Shown: positions 1 through 4,750 of the stretch, piece after piece
Numbering within the stretch: the stretch's first letter is position 1
Layout of the letters: every line of letters begins with the position of its first letter
NCBI GenBank assembly: GCA_022545875.1
Contig: JAKEIF010000099.1
Coordinates: 1-6,747 of the forward strand
Length of the DNA stretch: 6,747 bases
Direction: 5' to 3'
From: Nitrososphaera sp.
GTDB lineage: Archaea > Thermoproteota > Nitrososphaeria > Nitrososphaerales > Nitrososphaeraceae
Translations under genes and position numbers: made by a program
The notes under the pieces: model-generated
Databases searched by the model: none
Told to the model about the DNA's origin: nothing
The model's input: only the letters and a program-made list of their open reading frames with translations

Positions 1-540
1 CAGCTAGACAGCGTAAGGAGCAATGTTATACCAATAGTCAGACCCGGTGAGGAGGCTAAATTTATCGCAGTGGCAGATCCCCTCGTCCAGCCCGACATCC
101 TCTATTACAGCTGCGCAGGTCTTGACTATGACGACCCGATAACAACCGTTAAAGTCGGCAATGGGAAAATCTTGGCGTACGACCTGGCAGCCGTGGCACA
201 AGTCAGGAACTTTAGGTATGACAACTCCACCGACAGCCTAGCATTCGGAATCAGGCCATATAGCTCCACGGGTAGCGAACTGACCCTCAAGATTCCACAG
301 CTGTCTAGCAACCAGACGGTGAGCGTCATGATAGATGGAAACTCGCATGAAGCATCCGTGAAAGCCGACGGCAAGACAATGTACATTGACTTTTACGTTC
401 CGCAGGGTGACCATGACGTTCAGGTCCAAGGGGTAAGAAACGTTCCAGAAATTCCATTTGCGGTGATAGCACTGGCGGGCATAATGGCGGCAGCGCTTGT
501 AACGGGGCGCTTCGTTAAGGCAGCATTTAAAATCTCCTAG
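1..540 (+). CDS. C-terminal part of a surface/secreted protein with a PEF-CTERM-like sorting signal (5' partial)
   Basis: The reading frame is open from the first base of the window, so the gene starts upstream and only 179 C-terminal residues are visible. The GTG at position 70 is in frame but is probably internal, because coding-like sequence continues before it. The visible part is polar and beta-rich, with two possible N-glycosylation sites (NST, NQT), as expected for an extracytoplasmic domain. The last 32 residues carry VPEIPFA (around bases 442-462), then about 17 hydrophobic residues, then a basic end (GRFVKAAFK). This order of PE motif, membrane helix and basic tail matches the thaumarchaeal PEFG/VPEFP-type C-terminal signals thought to be handled by an archaeosortase. 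I infer a cell-surface protein anchored or processed at its C-terminus; I cannot name its function. A plain tail-anchored membrane protein is the alternative. Confidence 0.8.
   Translation, partial: QLDSVRSNVIPIVRPGEEAKFIAVADPLVQPDILYYSCAGLDYDDPITTVKVGNGKILAYDLAAVAQVRNFRYDNSTDSLAFGIRPYSSTGSELTLKIPQLSSNQTVSVMIDGNSHEASVKADGKTMYIDFYVPQGDHDVQVQGVRNVPEIPFAVIALAGIMAAALVTGRFVKAAFKIS
526..533 (+). promoter_or_regulatory. TATA box for the gene at 557
   Basis: TTTAAAAT is centred about 27 bases before the GTG at 557, the usual archaeal distance from TATA to transcription start. It lies inside the last codons of the upstream surface-protein gene. It implies a leaderless mRNA starting at or next to the GTG, and it supports that start. 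No Shine-Dalgarno sequence is present between the two genes. Confidence 0.5.
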
Positions 541-556
541 ACGTGCAAGAACTTGT

Positions 557-793
557 GTGAATGTAGCACTTGTCGTAAAGTCCAAGAATGGAATGAAGCT
601 AGAGTTCTATAATGAAGATATGTCTCTCTTGGAATCGGAAACCTTCTCAGACCTTTACACCTTGAACTTTCACTTGCAAACCCTTGCAAAGAAGCACAGC
701 ATCGCCAAGGGGCTGATGGTTGTGCATGACTACGACCGGAACAAAGTGGATCTCGCGCTGGCACGAGACGAACAAGCTTTCTTTGTTGACTAG
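557..793 (+). CDS. Small hypothetical protein (78 aa)
   Basis: A 78-residue acidic-to-neutral soluble protein with no signal peptide, membrane helix or metal-binding motif. It starts with two probable beta strands (VALVVKS, MKLEFYN), continues with a Leu-rich amphipathic helix (about residues 34-46) and ends with further strands (GLMVVHDY, KVDLALARD), so a small alpha/beta fold is likely. I do not recognise the family. The GTG start is preferred because a TATA-like element sits about 27 bases upstream and no other start is nearby. The gene follows the surface-protein gene after 16 bases but seems to have its own promoter. Its TAG stop overlaps the stop of the opposite-strand gene in a shared CTAG. 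Confidence 0.7.
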   Translation: MNVALVVKSKNGMKLEFYNEDMSLLESETFSDLYTLNFHLQTLAKKHSIAKGLMVVHDYDRNKVDLALARDEQAFFVD

Positions 794-1053
794 CCTGCCC
801 TATAGTTTCTGAGCGCCACTGCCACTTTCATGGTCGAGTGGCAAGAAGGGCATTCGGCCCACTTTCGGCTACCGAAATATTGCCATACGTAACTGCATTT
901 CGCATACGTACACTTGATCCATTTTCCTCTGGGAGCACGCTGCCAGTTATCCTGCATCGGTTTGCGGGCCCGTCGGGCGGCCCGTGGCTTTCCCTTTTTG
1001 TTCAGGACAGACAACGCAGTACAAACTCTATCCGGGAATAAAGGCATTTTCAC
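790..1053 (-). CDS. Small zinc-ribbon protein (87 aa)
   Basis: The C-terminal half holds four cysteines in a zinc-ribbon arrangement: C48-x4-C53 and C68-x2-C71, separated by an aromatic stretch (YVWQYFGSRKW). The ending CPSCHSTMKV is typical of small archaeal ribbon proteins that bind nucleic acid or assist another protein. The first 45 residues are rich in Arg and Lys (RAARRARK), which also fits nucleic-acid contact. The start could be the GTG at 1053, the ATG at 1047, or the internal ATG of residue 33 just before the ribbon; a weak TATA-like sequence (CGATATGT on the minus strand, 1068-1075) slightly favours 1047. The gene is divergent from nirK, sharing a 123-base upstream region, so co-regulation is possible but unproven. 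The exact role is unknown. Confidence 0.72.
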   Translation of the reverse strand: MKMPLFPDRVCTALSVLNKKGKPRAARRARKPMQDNWQRAPRGKWIKCTYAKCSYVWQYFGSRKWAECPSCHSTMKVAVALRNYRAG

Positions 1054-1145
1054 ATTGGATCACTTCTACATATCGTGAAAAGTAGTCATGATATCCTCGT
1101 AGAATCTTAAGGATGAATAATACTTAACCATAGAATTGATAAGTC

Positions 1146-1152
1146 TTATATA
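1146..1152 (+). promoter_or_regulatory. TATA box of nirK
   Basis: TTATATA is centred about 28 bases before the nirK ATG at 1177. There is no Shine-Dalgarno sequence in front of the ATG, so the mRNA is probably leaderless or has only a few leader bases. This is the clearest promoter in the window, in keeping with the high expression known for nirK in ammonia-oxidising archaea. Confidence 0.65.
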
Positions 1153-1176
1153 GACCCCGGTGCATGCCTTTCACTA

Positions 1177-2301
1177 ATGAATAAGGCAATCGTTGCAGGT
1201 TTGGCTGCCGGTGTTCTGGTAGTAGGACTTATTTTGAGCCCTCTATTTACAGGAACCCCACTATCACCAGCACAGGCGGACCACGCAGGCGGTCATAAAA
1301 AAGTCACTCTGATTGCAGACGAGATGGAAGTAAAGGTAGCACCAGCTAACGCGTTGCACCCCGGCGGAATCATGTACAAGGCAATGGTCTTCAACGGCAC
1401 AATTCCGGGACCAGTTGTTACTGTCCACCAGGGCGACACATTAGAGATCACGTTAACCAACGAAGGCGATGTCATACACAGCCTTGACTTCCATGCAGGC
1501 TTTGGTCCAAGCAAAGCACTTAGCGGAAACGTAGCCGCAGGCGAAAGCAAGACATGGACACTTGAAGCAGTTAACGCAGGCGCGTTCTTCTACCACTGTG
1601 GCGCTGATGGCCTCAATGGCGTATGGGAGCACATTGCAAACGGCATGTACGGCGCAGTCGTCGTCCACCCACACAACGAGAAGCCAGCAAAAGAGTTCTA
1701 CATGGTATTTGGTGAAATCTACAACGCAGCTGACAAAGGACCATTCCTAGGAACCAATGGCACAGTCGGATCATTTGACATAGGCAAATTCTGGATGAGC
1801 GACCCAGACCTTGTTCTGACCAACGGCATGGCACACAAATATGTTCCATCAGTCGGCACAGCAGTCAAGATTGATCTGAACACCGAATTCGAGATATTCA
1901 AGGTCAAGCCAGGAGAGCAAACAAGATGGTATATAGTCAACCCTGGTCCGAACGAATATGTCGCGTTCCACTTCATCTCTGGCATGATTGATGTCCGTGA
2001 TGGTTCAATCAAGAACAGGTATGGAACACAGATGAAGAACGACGAAACATGGACCATTCCACCAGGATCTGCGAGCGTCATTGAAGCTATCTTCCCTGAA
2101 GAAGGACTCTATGTGGGTGTTGACCACAACATGAGCCACGTGCTCAAGGGTGCGGCATTTGCGGTATTGGCGACAGCCGATGCTACAGAAGACGACCACC
2201 CGCCAGGAACATGGGTCGCATCGATGGAAGACACAATGGCGATGGAAGATTCCATGATGGAAGAAGACTCGATGACGGAAGGTAACTCAACGGAAGGCTA
2301 A
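1177..2301 (+). CDS. nirK: Copper-containing nitrite reductase (NirK), two-domain multicopper oxidase family
   Basis: Predicted to reduce nitrite to nitric oxide outside the membrane, a step tied to ammonia oxidation in archaea. Residues 5-24 form a signal peptide or anchor, with a possible AQA cleavage site at 32-34. Cupredoxin domain 1 (about 42-165) holds HSLDFHA (H101 type 1, D104 catalytic, H106 type 2), FFYHCG (H140 type 2, C141 type 1), H152 and M157 (type 1). Domain 2 (about 170-332) supplies H265 (in AFHF) and H317 (in VDHN), the type 2/catalytic histidines. All expected ligands are therefore present by motif matching to known NirK. After residue 340 comes a 26-residue tail rich in Met, Glu, Asp and Ser, beyond the usual NirK core; copper binding by this tail is only a guess. 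The gene has its own TATA box and terminator, so it is probably monocistronic. Another multicopper oxidase is less likely, given the paired type 1/type 2 motifs. Confidence 0.93.
   Translation: MNKAIVAGLAAGVLVVGLILSPLFTGTPLSPAQADHAGGHKKVTLIADEMEVKVAPANALHPGGIMYKAMVFNGTIPGPVVTVHQGDTLEITLTNEGDVIHSLDFHAGFGPSKALSGNVAAGESKTWTLEAVNAGAFFYHCGADGLNGVWEHIANGMYGAVVVHPHNEKPAKEFYMVFGEIYNAADKGPFLGTNGTVGSFDIGKFWMSDPDLVLTNGMAHKYVPSVGTAVKIDLNTEFEIFKVKPGEQTRWYIVNPGPNEYVAFHFISGMIDVRDGSIKNRYGTQMKNDETWTIPPGSASVIEAIFPEEGLYVGVDHNMSHVLKGAAFAVLATADATEDDHPPGTWVASMEDTMAMEDSMMEEDSMTEGNSTEG
2223..2282 (+). repeat. Short direct repeats encoding the Met/acidic tail of NirK
   Basis: The 9-mer GATGGAAGA occurs exactly at 2223-2231, 2241-2249 and 2256-2264, followed by the related GATGACGGAAGG at 2271-2282. 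They encode repeated M-E-D/E units of the NirK tail. Spacings of 18 and 15 bases keep the reading frame. The pattern suggests growth of the tail by slippage or local duplication. Confidence 0.7.
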
Positions 2302-2323
2302 GGGCCTCCGTTACCTTCTTTTT
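2278..2323 (+). terminator. Nested hairpin and T-tract terminator of nirK
   Basis: GAAGGTAAC (2278-2286) is the exact reverse complement of GTTACCTTC (2310-2318). Inside it, CGGAAGGC (2291-2298) pairs with GCCTCCG (2304-2310, sharing one base with the outer arm) apart from one bulged A. TTTTT (2319-2323) follows directly. The nirK stop codon (2299-2301) lies in the hairpin loop region, so the terminator begins inside the coding sequence. Archaeal termination mainly needs the T-tract; the hairpin may instead stabilise the mRNA end. Confidence 0.7.
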
Positions 2324-2341
2324 CATTTCTACCGTAAAGCT

Positions 2342-2349
2342 TTTCTATA
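2342..2349 (+). promoter_or_regulatory. TATA-like box for the gene at 2371
   Basis: TTTCTATA is centred about 25 bases before the TTG at 2371. Its position supports a leaderless mRNA and the unusual TTG start. It lies just after the nirK terminator, so the downstream gene is probably transcribed independently. Confidence 0.45.
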
Positions 2350-2370
2350 CAGAATTTCGCACTTATTGCA

Positions 2371-2670
2371 TTGGCTAAGCGACAGTTTACGATTGATATC
2401 GGCACCGAGCAGATTCCTGTTGAAGGCCAGGTTCACAAGAACGTGGCCGTCAAGTACCTGATGAGGAGACGCAGGTCACTTTTGATGACAAAGAATCCTG
2501 ACAAGGTCGAAAAACTGTACAATGACGTTCCAAAAAACATCAAGATAATCGGTAAACAGCTTACCCGCGAGTACAAGGTCGTATGGGAGCGCGAAGGAAC
2601 AGAGGAATTCGCGGGATCACGCTTTACCTTTACACTCGAAGATATAGGGGACTCTCAGTCAAACGCCTAG
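2371..2670 (+). CDS. Small basic hypothetical protein (99 aa)
   Basis: A 99-residue soluble protein with a basic centre (MRRRRS at 31-36, then KNPDKVEK) and beta-type segments near both ends (RQFTIDIG, RFTFTLEDI). No signal peptide, membrane helix or cysteine pair is present. The basic patch suggests contact with nucleic acid or with another acidic surface, but I do not recognise a family and give no function. The TTG start is chosen because a TATA-like box lies about 25 bases upstream and translation would begin MAKRQF; the frame is closed by a TAA at 2335-2337 and has no ATG or GTG before the TTG. The stop is one base away from the stop of the convergent winged-helix gene. Confidence 0.72.
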   Translation: MAKRQFTIDIGTEQIPVEGQVHKNVAVKYLMRRRRSLLMTKNPDKVEKLYNDVPKNIKIIGKQLTREYKVVWEREGTEEFAGSRFTFTLEDIGDSQSNA

Positions 2671-2671
2671 C

Positions 2672-2926
2672 TCACTTTGAGTCGCTCAATATCAGGCCGC
2701 CAATCTGGCTGTAGGTCTTTAGAAACAGCAACCCTTTGGAGGTGGTCTTGTAACTCTGGCTGCCTTTTTCAAATTCCAACAGTCCGTTCTCGACTAGGAC
2801 CGACAAGTATTCCTTAAGCTGAGCATATGAAAGATAAGCTTTGTACATTATCTTGGTTTTAGTCGTTCCGCCGTTTGCCGCTTCGAGAATCTGCGAAACA
2901 ATGTCGGTCCTGCTTCTATATTTCAT
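2672..2926 (-). CDS. Winged-helix DNA-binding protein (archaeal HTH_45/ArnR1-like)
   Basis: An 84-residue protein with the layout of small archaeal winged-helix regulators that are numerous in Thaumarchaeota. Helix 1 is SRTDIVSQILEAA, the segment TKTKIMYKAYLSYAQLKEYL forms the helix-turn-helix with the typical 'K-x-M-x(n)-L-s-Y-x-Q-l-x-x-Y' pattern, and VLVENGLLEF plus YKTTSKGLLFLKTY form the wing and last helix. It is expected to bind DNA as a dimer and regulate transcription; the target is unknown. A longer form starting at ATG 2938 adds four residues (MFLF). I prefer ATG 2926 because the family usually starts at MKYRSR-like sequence and because a TATA box lies about 26 bases upstream of it. 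It is divergent from the gene at 3031, with about 100 bases between them. Confidence 0.85.
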   Translation of the reverse strand: MKYRSRTDIVSQILEAANGGTTKTKIMYKAYLSYAQLKEYLSVLVENGLLEFEKGSQSYKTTSKGLLFLKTYSQIGGLILSDSK

Positions 2927-2947
2927 AAATAAGAACATGTTATACGA

Positions 2948-2955
2948 TTATAAAA
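2948..2955 (-). promoter_or_regulatory. TATA box of the winged-helix gene
   Basis: On the minus strand this reads TTTTATAA and is preceded by further Ts. It is centred about 26 bases before the ATG at 2926, which helps choose that start over 2938 and implies a leaderless mRNA. Confidence 0.55.
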
Positions 2956-2998
2956 AACGTAGGAAATGATTTCATATAACAATCTTCTATCGGCAAAG

Positions 2999-3006
2999 AA
3001 TTTTAA
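2999..3006 (+). promoter_or_regulatory. TATA-like box for the gene at 3031
   Basis: AATTTTAA is centred about 28 bases before the TTG at 3031. It supports the TTG start and a leaderless mRNA. With the minus-strand TATA at 2948-2955 it makes this a divergent promoter region between a regulator and a translation-factor-like gene. Confidence 0.45.
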
Positions 3007-3030
3007 CGACACGGGTAGTCCCCAAGAACA

Positions 3031-3960
3031 TTGAACAGCATCAACTTTGTTCTCCTCGGCGACCATGGCATTGCAGCGGAGCTTGGCAAGAAGGGTACTG
3101 CCACTGACATTGCCATCTTTGATAGAAAGACTTCTGACTCGGTCTATACGTGGACAGCACCGGTCATGTTCCCCGAAAAGGTTCAGTCGCTGATGCAGGC
3201 GGTAAACATTGCAGAATACGGCTTGCTCAACGTCGCTACCCTTGACAAATATCTTGGGGAGCAGATAATTGCGCTTGATTCAGCTGGAATTTCCGAAGGT
3301 TTTGTTCTTCACTCATACAGCGTGGACAGGGACAAGCTCAAGGCGGCTCTCAAGACGACCGCGCTTTCGGGATACCAGTTTCTTGATTCTGTAGAGGATC
3401 TAAAGGCAGAAATGTCAAAGCTCAAGCCGAAGGGGCGCGAAGGCCCGGTCATCATCCCCGTTGACCACGCGTTTGATGTAAAGGGCGTCGGCACTGTTGC
3501 CTTGGGCGTGGTGCGACAGGGCGAAGTCAAGGTCTATGATGAGCTATTCTTGACGCCGAGCATGAAGCCAGTGCTCGTCAAATCAATACAAATGCATGAC
3601 GATCCCGTCCAGAGTTCTGCTAGCCCCGCCAGAGTGGGCCTTGCGATCAAGGGAGTGACTGCGGACGACATCGCGCGTGGAGACATTATCTGCGCAAAAG
3701 ACGCGGTGAGCATTGCGACTGACAAAATTGACGTAAAGTTTGCAAAGAGTCCATTTTTCAAGGGCGATGTACTTGACAGCCAGATGTTCATGTTGTCACT
3801 TGGCATGCAGATCAGACCCGCAAAGGTAAGAAACGTTGGAGAAGGCCTGCTACAGATTTCCGTCGAAAAGCCTCTCGCATACCAGAAAGGCCAGACATGC
3901 GTTTTGCTAAAGCCCGATAACCAAGGAACAAGAATAATCGGAAAGGGAGAGGTTCAATAA
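3031..3960 (+). CDS. EF-Tu/SelB-like protein with a degenerate GTPase domain
   Basis: The 309-residue protein aligns by eye with archaeal EF-Tu/SelB paralogues. Residues 1-120 match a shrunken G domain: VLLGDHGIAAELGKKGTATDI replaces the normal P-loop (GxxxxGK[ST]), and no clear DxxG or NKxD motif is left, so GTP binding is doubtful. Residues about 139-224 are the EF-Tu domain 2 barrel, with PVDHAFDVKGVGTVALGVV and VKSIQMHDDPV, both characteristic of SelB/EF-Tu domain 2; about 232-309 are domain 3. Length is shorter than a full SelB or EF-Tu. It may bind tRNA, the ribosome or another factor without GTP hydrolysis; this is inference. Start TTG 3031 gives the family-like MNSINFVLLGDHG and sits about 28 bases after a TATA-like box. 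The DUF99 gene follows in the same direction. Confidence 0.85.
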   Translation: MNSINFVLLGDHGIAAELGKKGTATDIAIFDRKTSDSVYTWTAPVMFPEKVQSLMQAVNIAEYGLLNVATLDKYLGEQIIALDSAGISEGFVLHSYSVDRDKLKAALKTTALSGYQFLDSVEDLKAEMSKLKPKGREGPVIIPVDHAFDVKGVGTVALGVVRQGEVKVYDELFLTPSMKPVLVKSIQMHDDPVQSSASPARVGLAIKGVTADDIARGDIICAKDAVSIATDKIDVKFAKSPFFKGDVLDSQMFMLSLGMQIRPAKVRNVGEGLLQISVEKPLAYQKGQTCVLLKPDNQGTRIIGKGEVQ

Positions 3961-3962
3961 TC

Positions 3963-3970
3963 CTTATAAT
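3963..3970 (+). promoter_or_regulatory. TATA box for the DUF99 gene
   Basis: CTTATAAT begins just after the stop of the EF-Tu-like gene. Its centre is about 25-26 bases before a TTG at 3992 and 27 before 3994, so transcription should start right where the conserved DUF99 reading begins. This argues against the internal ATG at 4093 as the true start. Confidence 0.5.
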
Positions 3971-3993
3971 GAAAACCCTGTCTTGTAGCATTT

Positions 3994-4569
3994 GTAACGA
4001 GTAGAGTTCATCCTGAAAAGAAGGGGATACGGGTTCTGGGCATAGCCGAGAGCTCAAAGAAGAGGCATCAAAAATCAGCACTTGCAGGAGTAGTGATGCG
4101 CCGGGATCTCGTCATTGACGGGATGGTCTCTGGCAGTGCTACCATGGAAGGGGACGACGCAACTGAAAGGATCCTGGACATGTACGGATCCCTTGAAAGA
4201 AATGACATTGCCTGCATAATTATCGGCGGCCTTGTCATTAGCATGTACAACATCGTTGACGGAGAAAGAATTTTCAACGAATCACGCATTCCAGTTATTG
4301 CGGTTACATTTGAAAAATCGCCGGGTCTAGAAGAAACCATTAGGCGTCGATTTCCAAACTCTAAAGACAAAATGGCGCTCTATAACAAGCTGGGTAGGCG
4401 TGAGGAGGTCTTGCTCAAGACTGGCAAGACTCTATTCGTCAGGTACTGGGGGGTTACCCAGCGCAAGGCAGTAATGATTTTGAATTCATTCACCCTTCAA
4501 GGTTCCCTCCCAGAACCAGTGCGGGTAGCGAAACTTGCTGCGCGAGCTTTCTCCTCCGCAATGCTTTAA
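3994..4569 (+). CDS. DUF99 family protein with irregular start
   Basis: From about 4003 the frame encodes RVHPEKKGIRVLGIAESS, then AGVVMRRDLVIDG, GDDATERIL, IIIGGLVISMYNIVD, IPVIAVTFE and a C-terminal FTLQGSLPEPVRVAKLAARA, the conserved order of archaeal DUF99 proteins, whose usual length (about 190 residues) fits. Function is unknown in the family; the fold is thought to resemble nuclease-like enzymes, which I treat as weak. The frame is open back to a TGA at 3970-3972 but contains no ATG, GTG or TTG before 4090. Starting at ATG 4093 would remove about 30 conserved residues. A TTG at 3992 lies at the right distance from the TATA box but is followed by TAA; one extra base there (TTG-GTA-ACG) would restore a normal start. 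So the given start is approximate, and either a near-cognate codon or a one-base deletion is involved. Confidence 0.8.
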   Translation, partial: VTSRVHPEKKGIRVLGIAESSKKRHQKSALAGVVMRRDLVIDGMVSGSATMEGDDATERILDMYGSLERNDIACIIIGGLVISMYNIVDGERIFNESRIPVIAVTFEKSPGLEETIRRRFPNSKDKMALYNKLGRREEVLLKTGKTLFVRYWGVTQRKAVMILNSFTLQGSLPEPVRVAKLAARAFSSAML

Positions 4570-4572
4570 ATT
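4565..4572 (+). promoter_or_regulatory. TATA box of the tRNA-Cys gene
   Basis: TTTAAATT overlaps the DUF99 stop codon and is centred about 31 bases before the tRNA 5' end. That allows a few leader bases to be removed by RNase P. Confidence 0.5.
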
Positions 4573-4599
4573 AGAAATTGGGAGACTAAGTTGCAACGT

Positions 4600-4695
4600 G
4601 GTGGGGTGGCAGAGCGGCCATGCGTTCGCCTGCAGTCAAAGGATTCACTTCTGGCAGTTAGCGGATTTATAAGGGTTCGAATCCCTTCCCCACCT
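4600..4695 (+). tRNA. trnC: tRNA-Cys (anticodon GCA), intron-containing
   Basis: The full cloverleaf can be drawn. Acceptor GGTGGGG (4600-4606) pairs with CCCCACC (4688-4694), and the discriminator is T4695, the U73 typical of tRNA-Cys. The D stem is GCA/TGC, the anticodon stem TTCGC (4625-4629) with GCGGA (4661-4665), the variable loop TTTAT, and the T arm AAGGG-TTCGAAT-CCCTT. The mature anticodon loop is C-T-GCA-G-A, with GCA at 4632-4634, after removal of a 24-base intron at the canonical 37/38 site. CCA is not encoded. The five-base variable loop rules out Leu and Ser. The gene sits 55 bases ahead of a tyrosine recombinase gene, so its 3' half may have served as an attachment site. Confidence 0.95.
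4636..4659 (+). other. tRNA-Cys intron with bulge-helix-bulge motif
   Basis: CTGC (4630-4633) pairs with GCAG (4654-4657), giving the central 4-bp helix. It is flanked by three-base bulges AGT (4634-4636) and TTA (4658-4660). The archaeal splicing endonuclease would cut after 4635 and after 4659, joining G37 to A38. The intron stem is CAAAGG (4637-4642) with CTTCTG (4648-4653), one A/C mismatch and one G-U pair, closed by the loop ATTCA. This is a textbook BHB structure. Confidence 0.9.
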
Positions 4696-4721
4696 TGTTT
4701 GATTAGGGAACTAACACCAGC

Positions 4722-4728
4722 CTTATTA
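4722..4728 (+). promoter_or_regulatory. TATA-like box of the recombinase gene
   Basis: CTTATTA is centred about 26 bases before the GTG at 4751. This agrees with a leaderless mRNA and supports the GTG start. It lies between the tRNA 3' end and the recombinase gene. Confidence 0.45.
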
Positions 4729-4750
4729 GCTACCATTACAAAAAACCATC

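Noticed and set aside
838..1041. A 67-codon plus-strand open frame opposite the zinc-ribbon gene
   Set aside because: It has no promoter or recognisable motif, while the opposite frame has a coherent four-cysteine ribbon.
1719..2081. A 120-codon minus-strand open frame inside nirK
   Set aside because: nirK motifs cover this region on the plus strand; the antisense frame is a by-product with no motif.
4165..4200. Two GGATCC sites flanked by similar GAAAG sequences, looking like a small inverted repeat
   Set aside because: They lie within conserved DUF99 coding sequence (residues around ERILDMYGSLER), so coding constraint and chance explain them.
4068..4370. Minus-strand open frame of 100 codons over the DUF99 gene
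   Set aside because: The plus strand carries strongly conserved DUF99 motifs throughout; the antisense protein is low-complexity.
4093..4569. DUF99 starting at ATG 4093
   Set aside because: It would drop about 30 family-conserved residues (including GIRVLGIAES) and lies about 126 bases after the only TATA box.
4600..4695. tRNA read as Leu or Ser because of its length
   Set aside because: The extra length is a 24-base intron in the anticodon loop, not a long variable arm; the variable loop is five bases and the anticodon is GCA.
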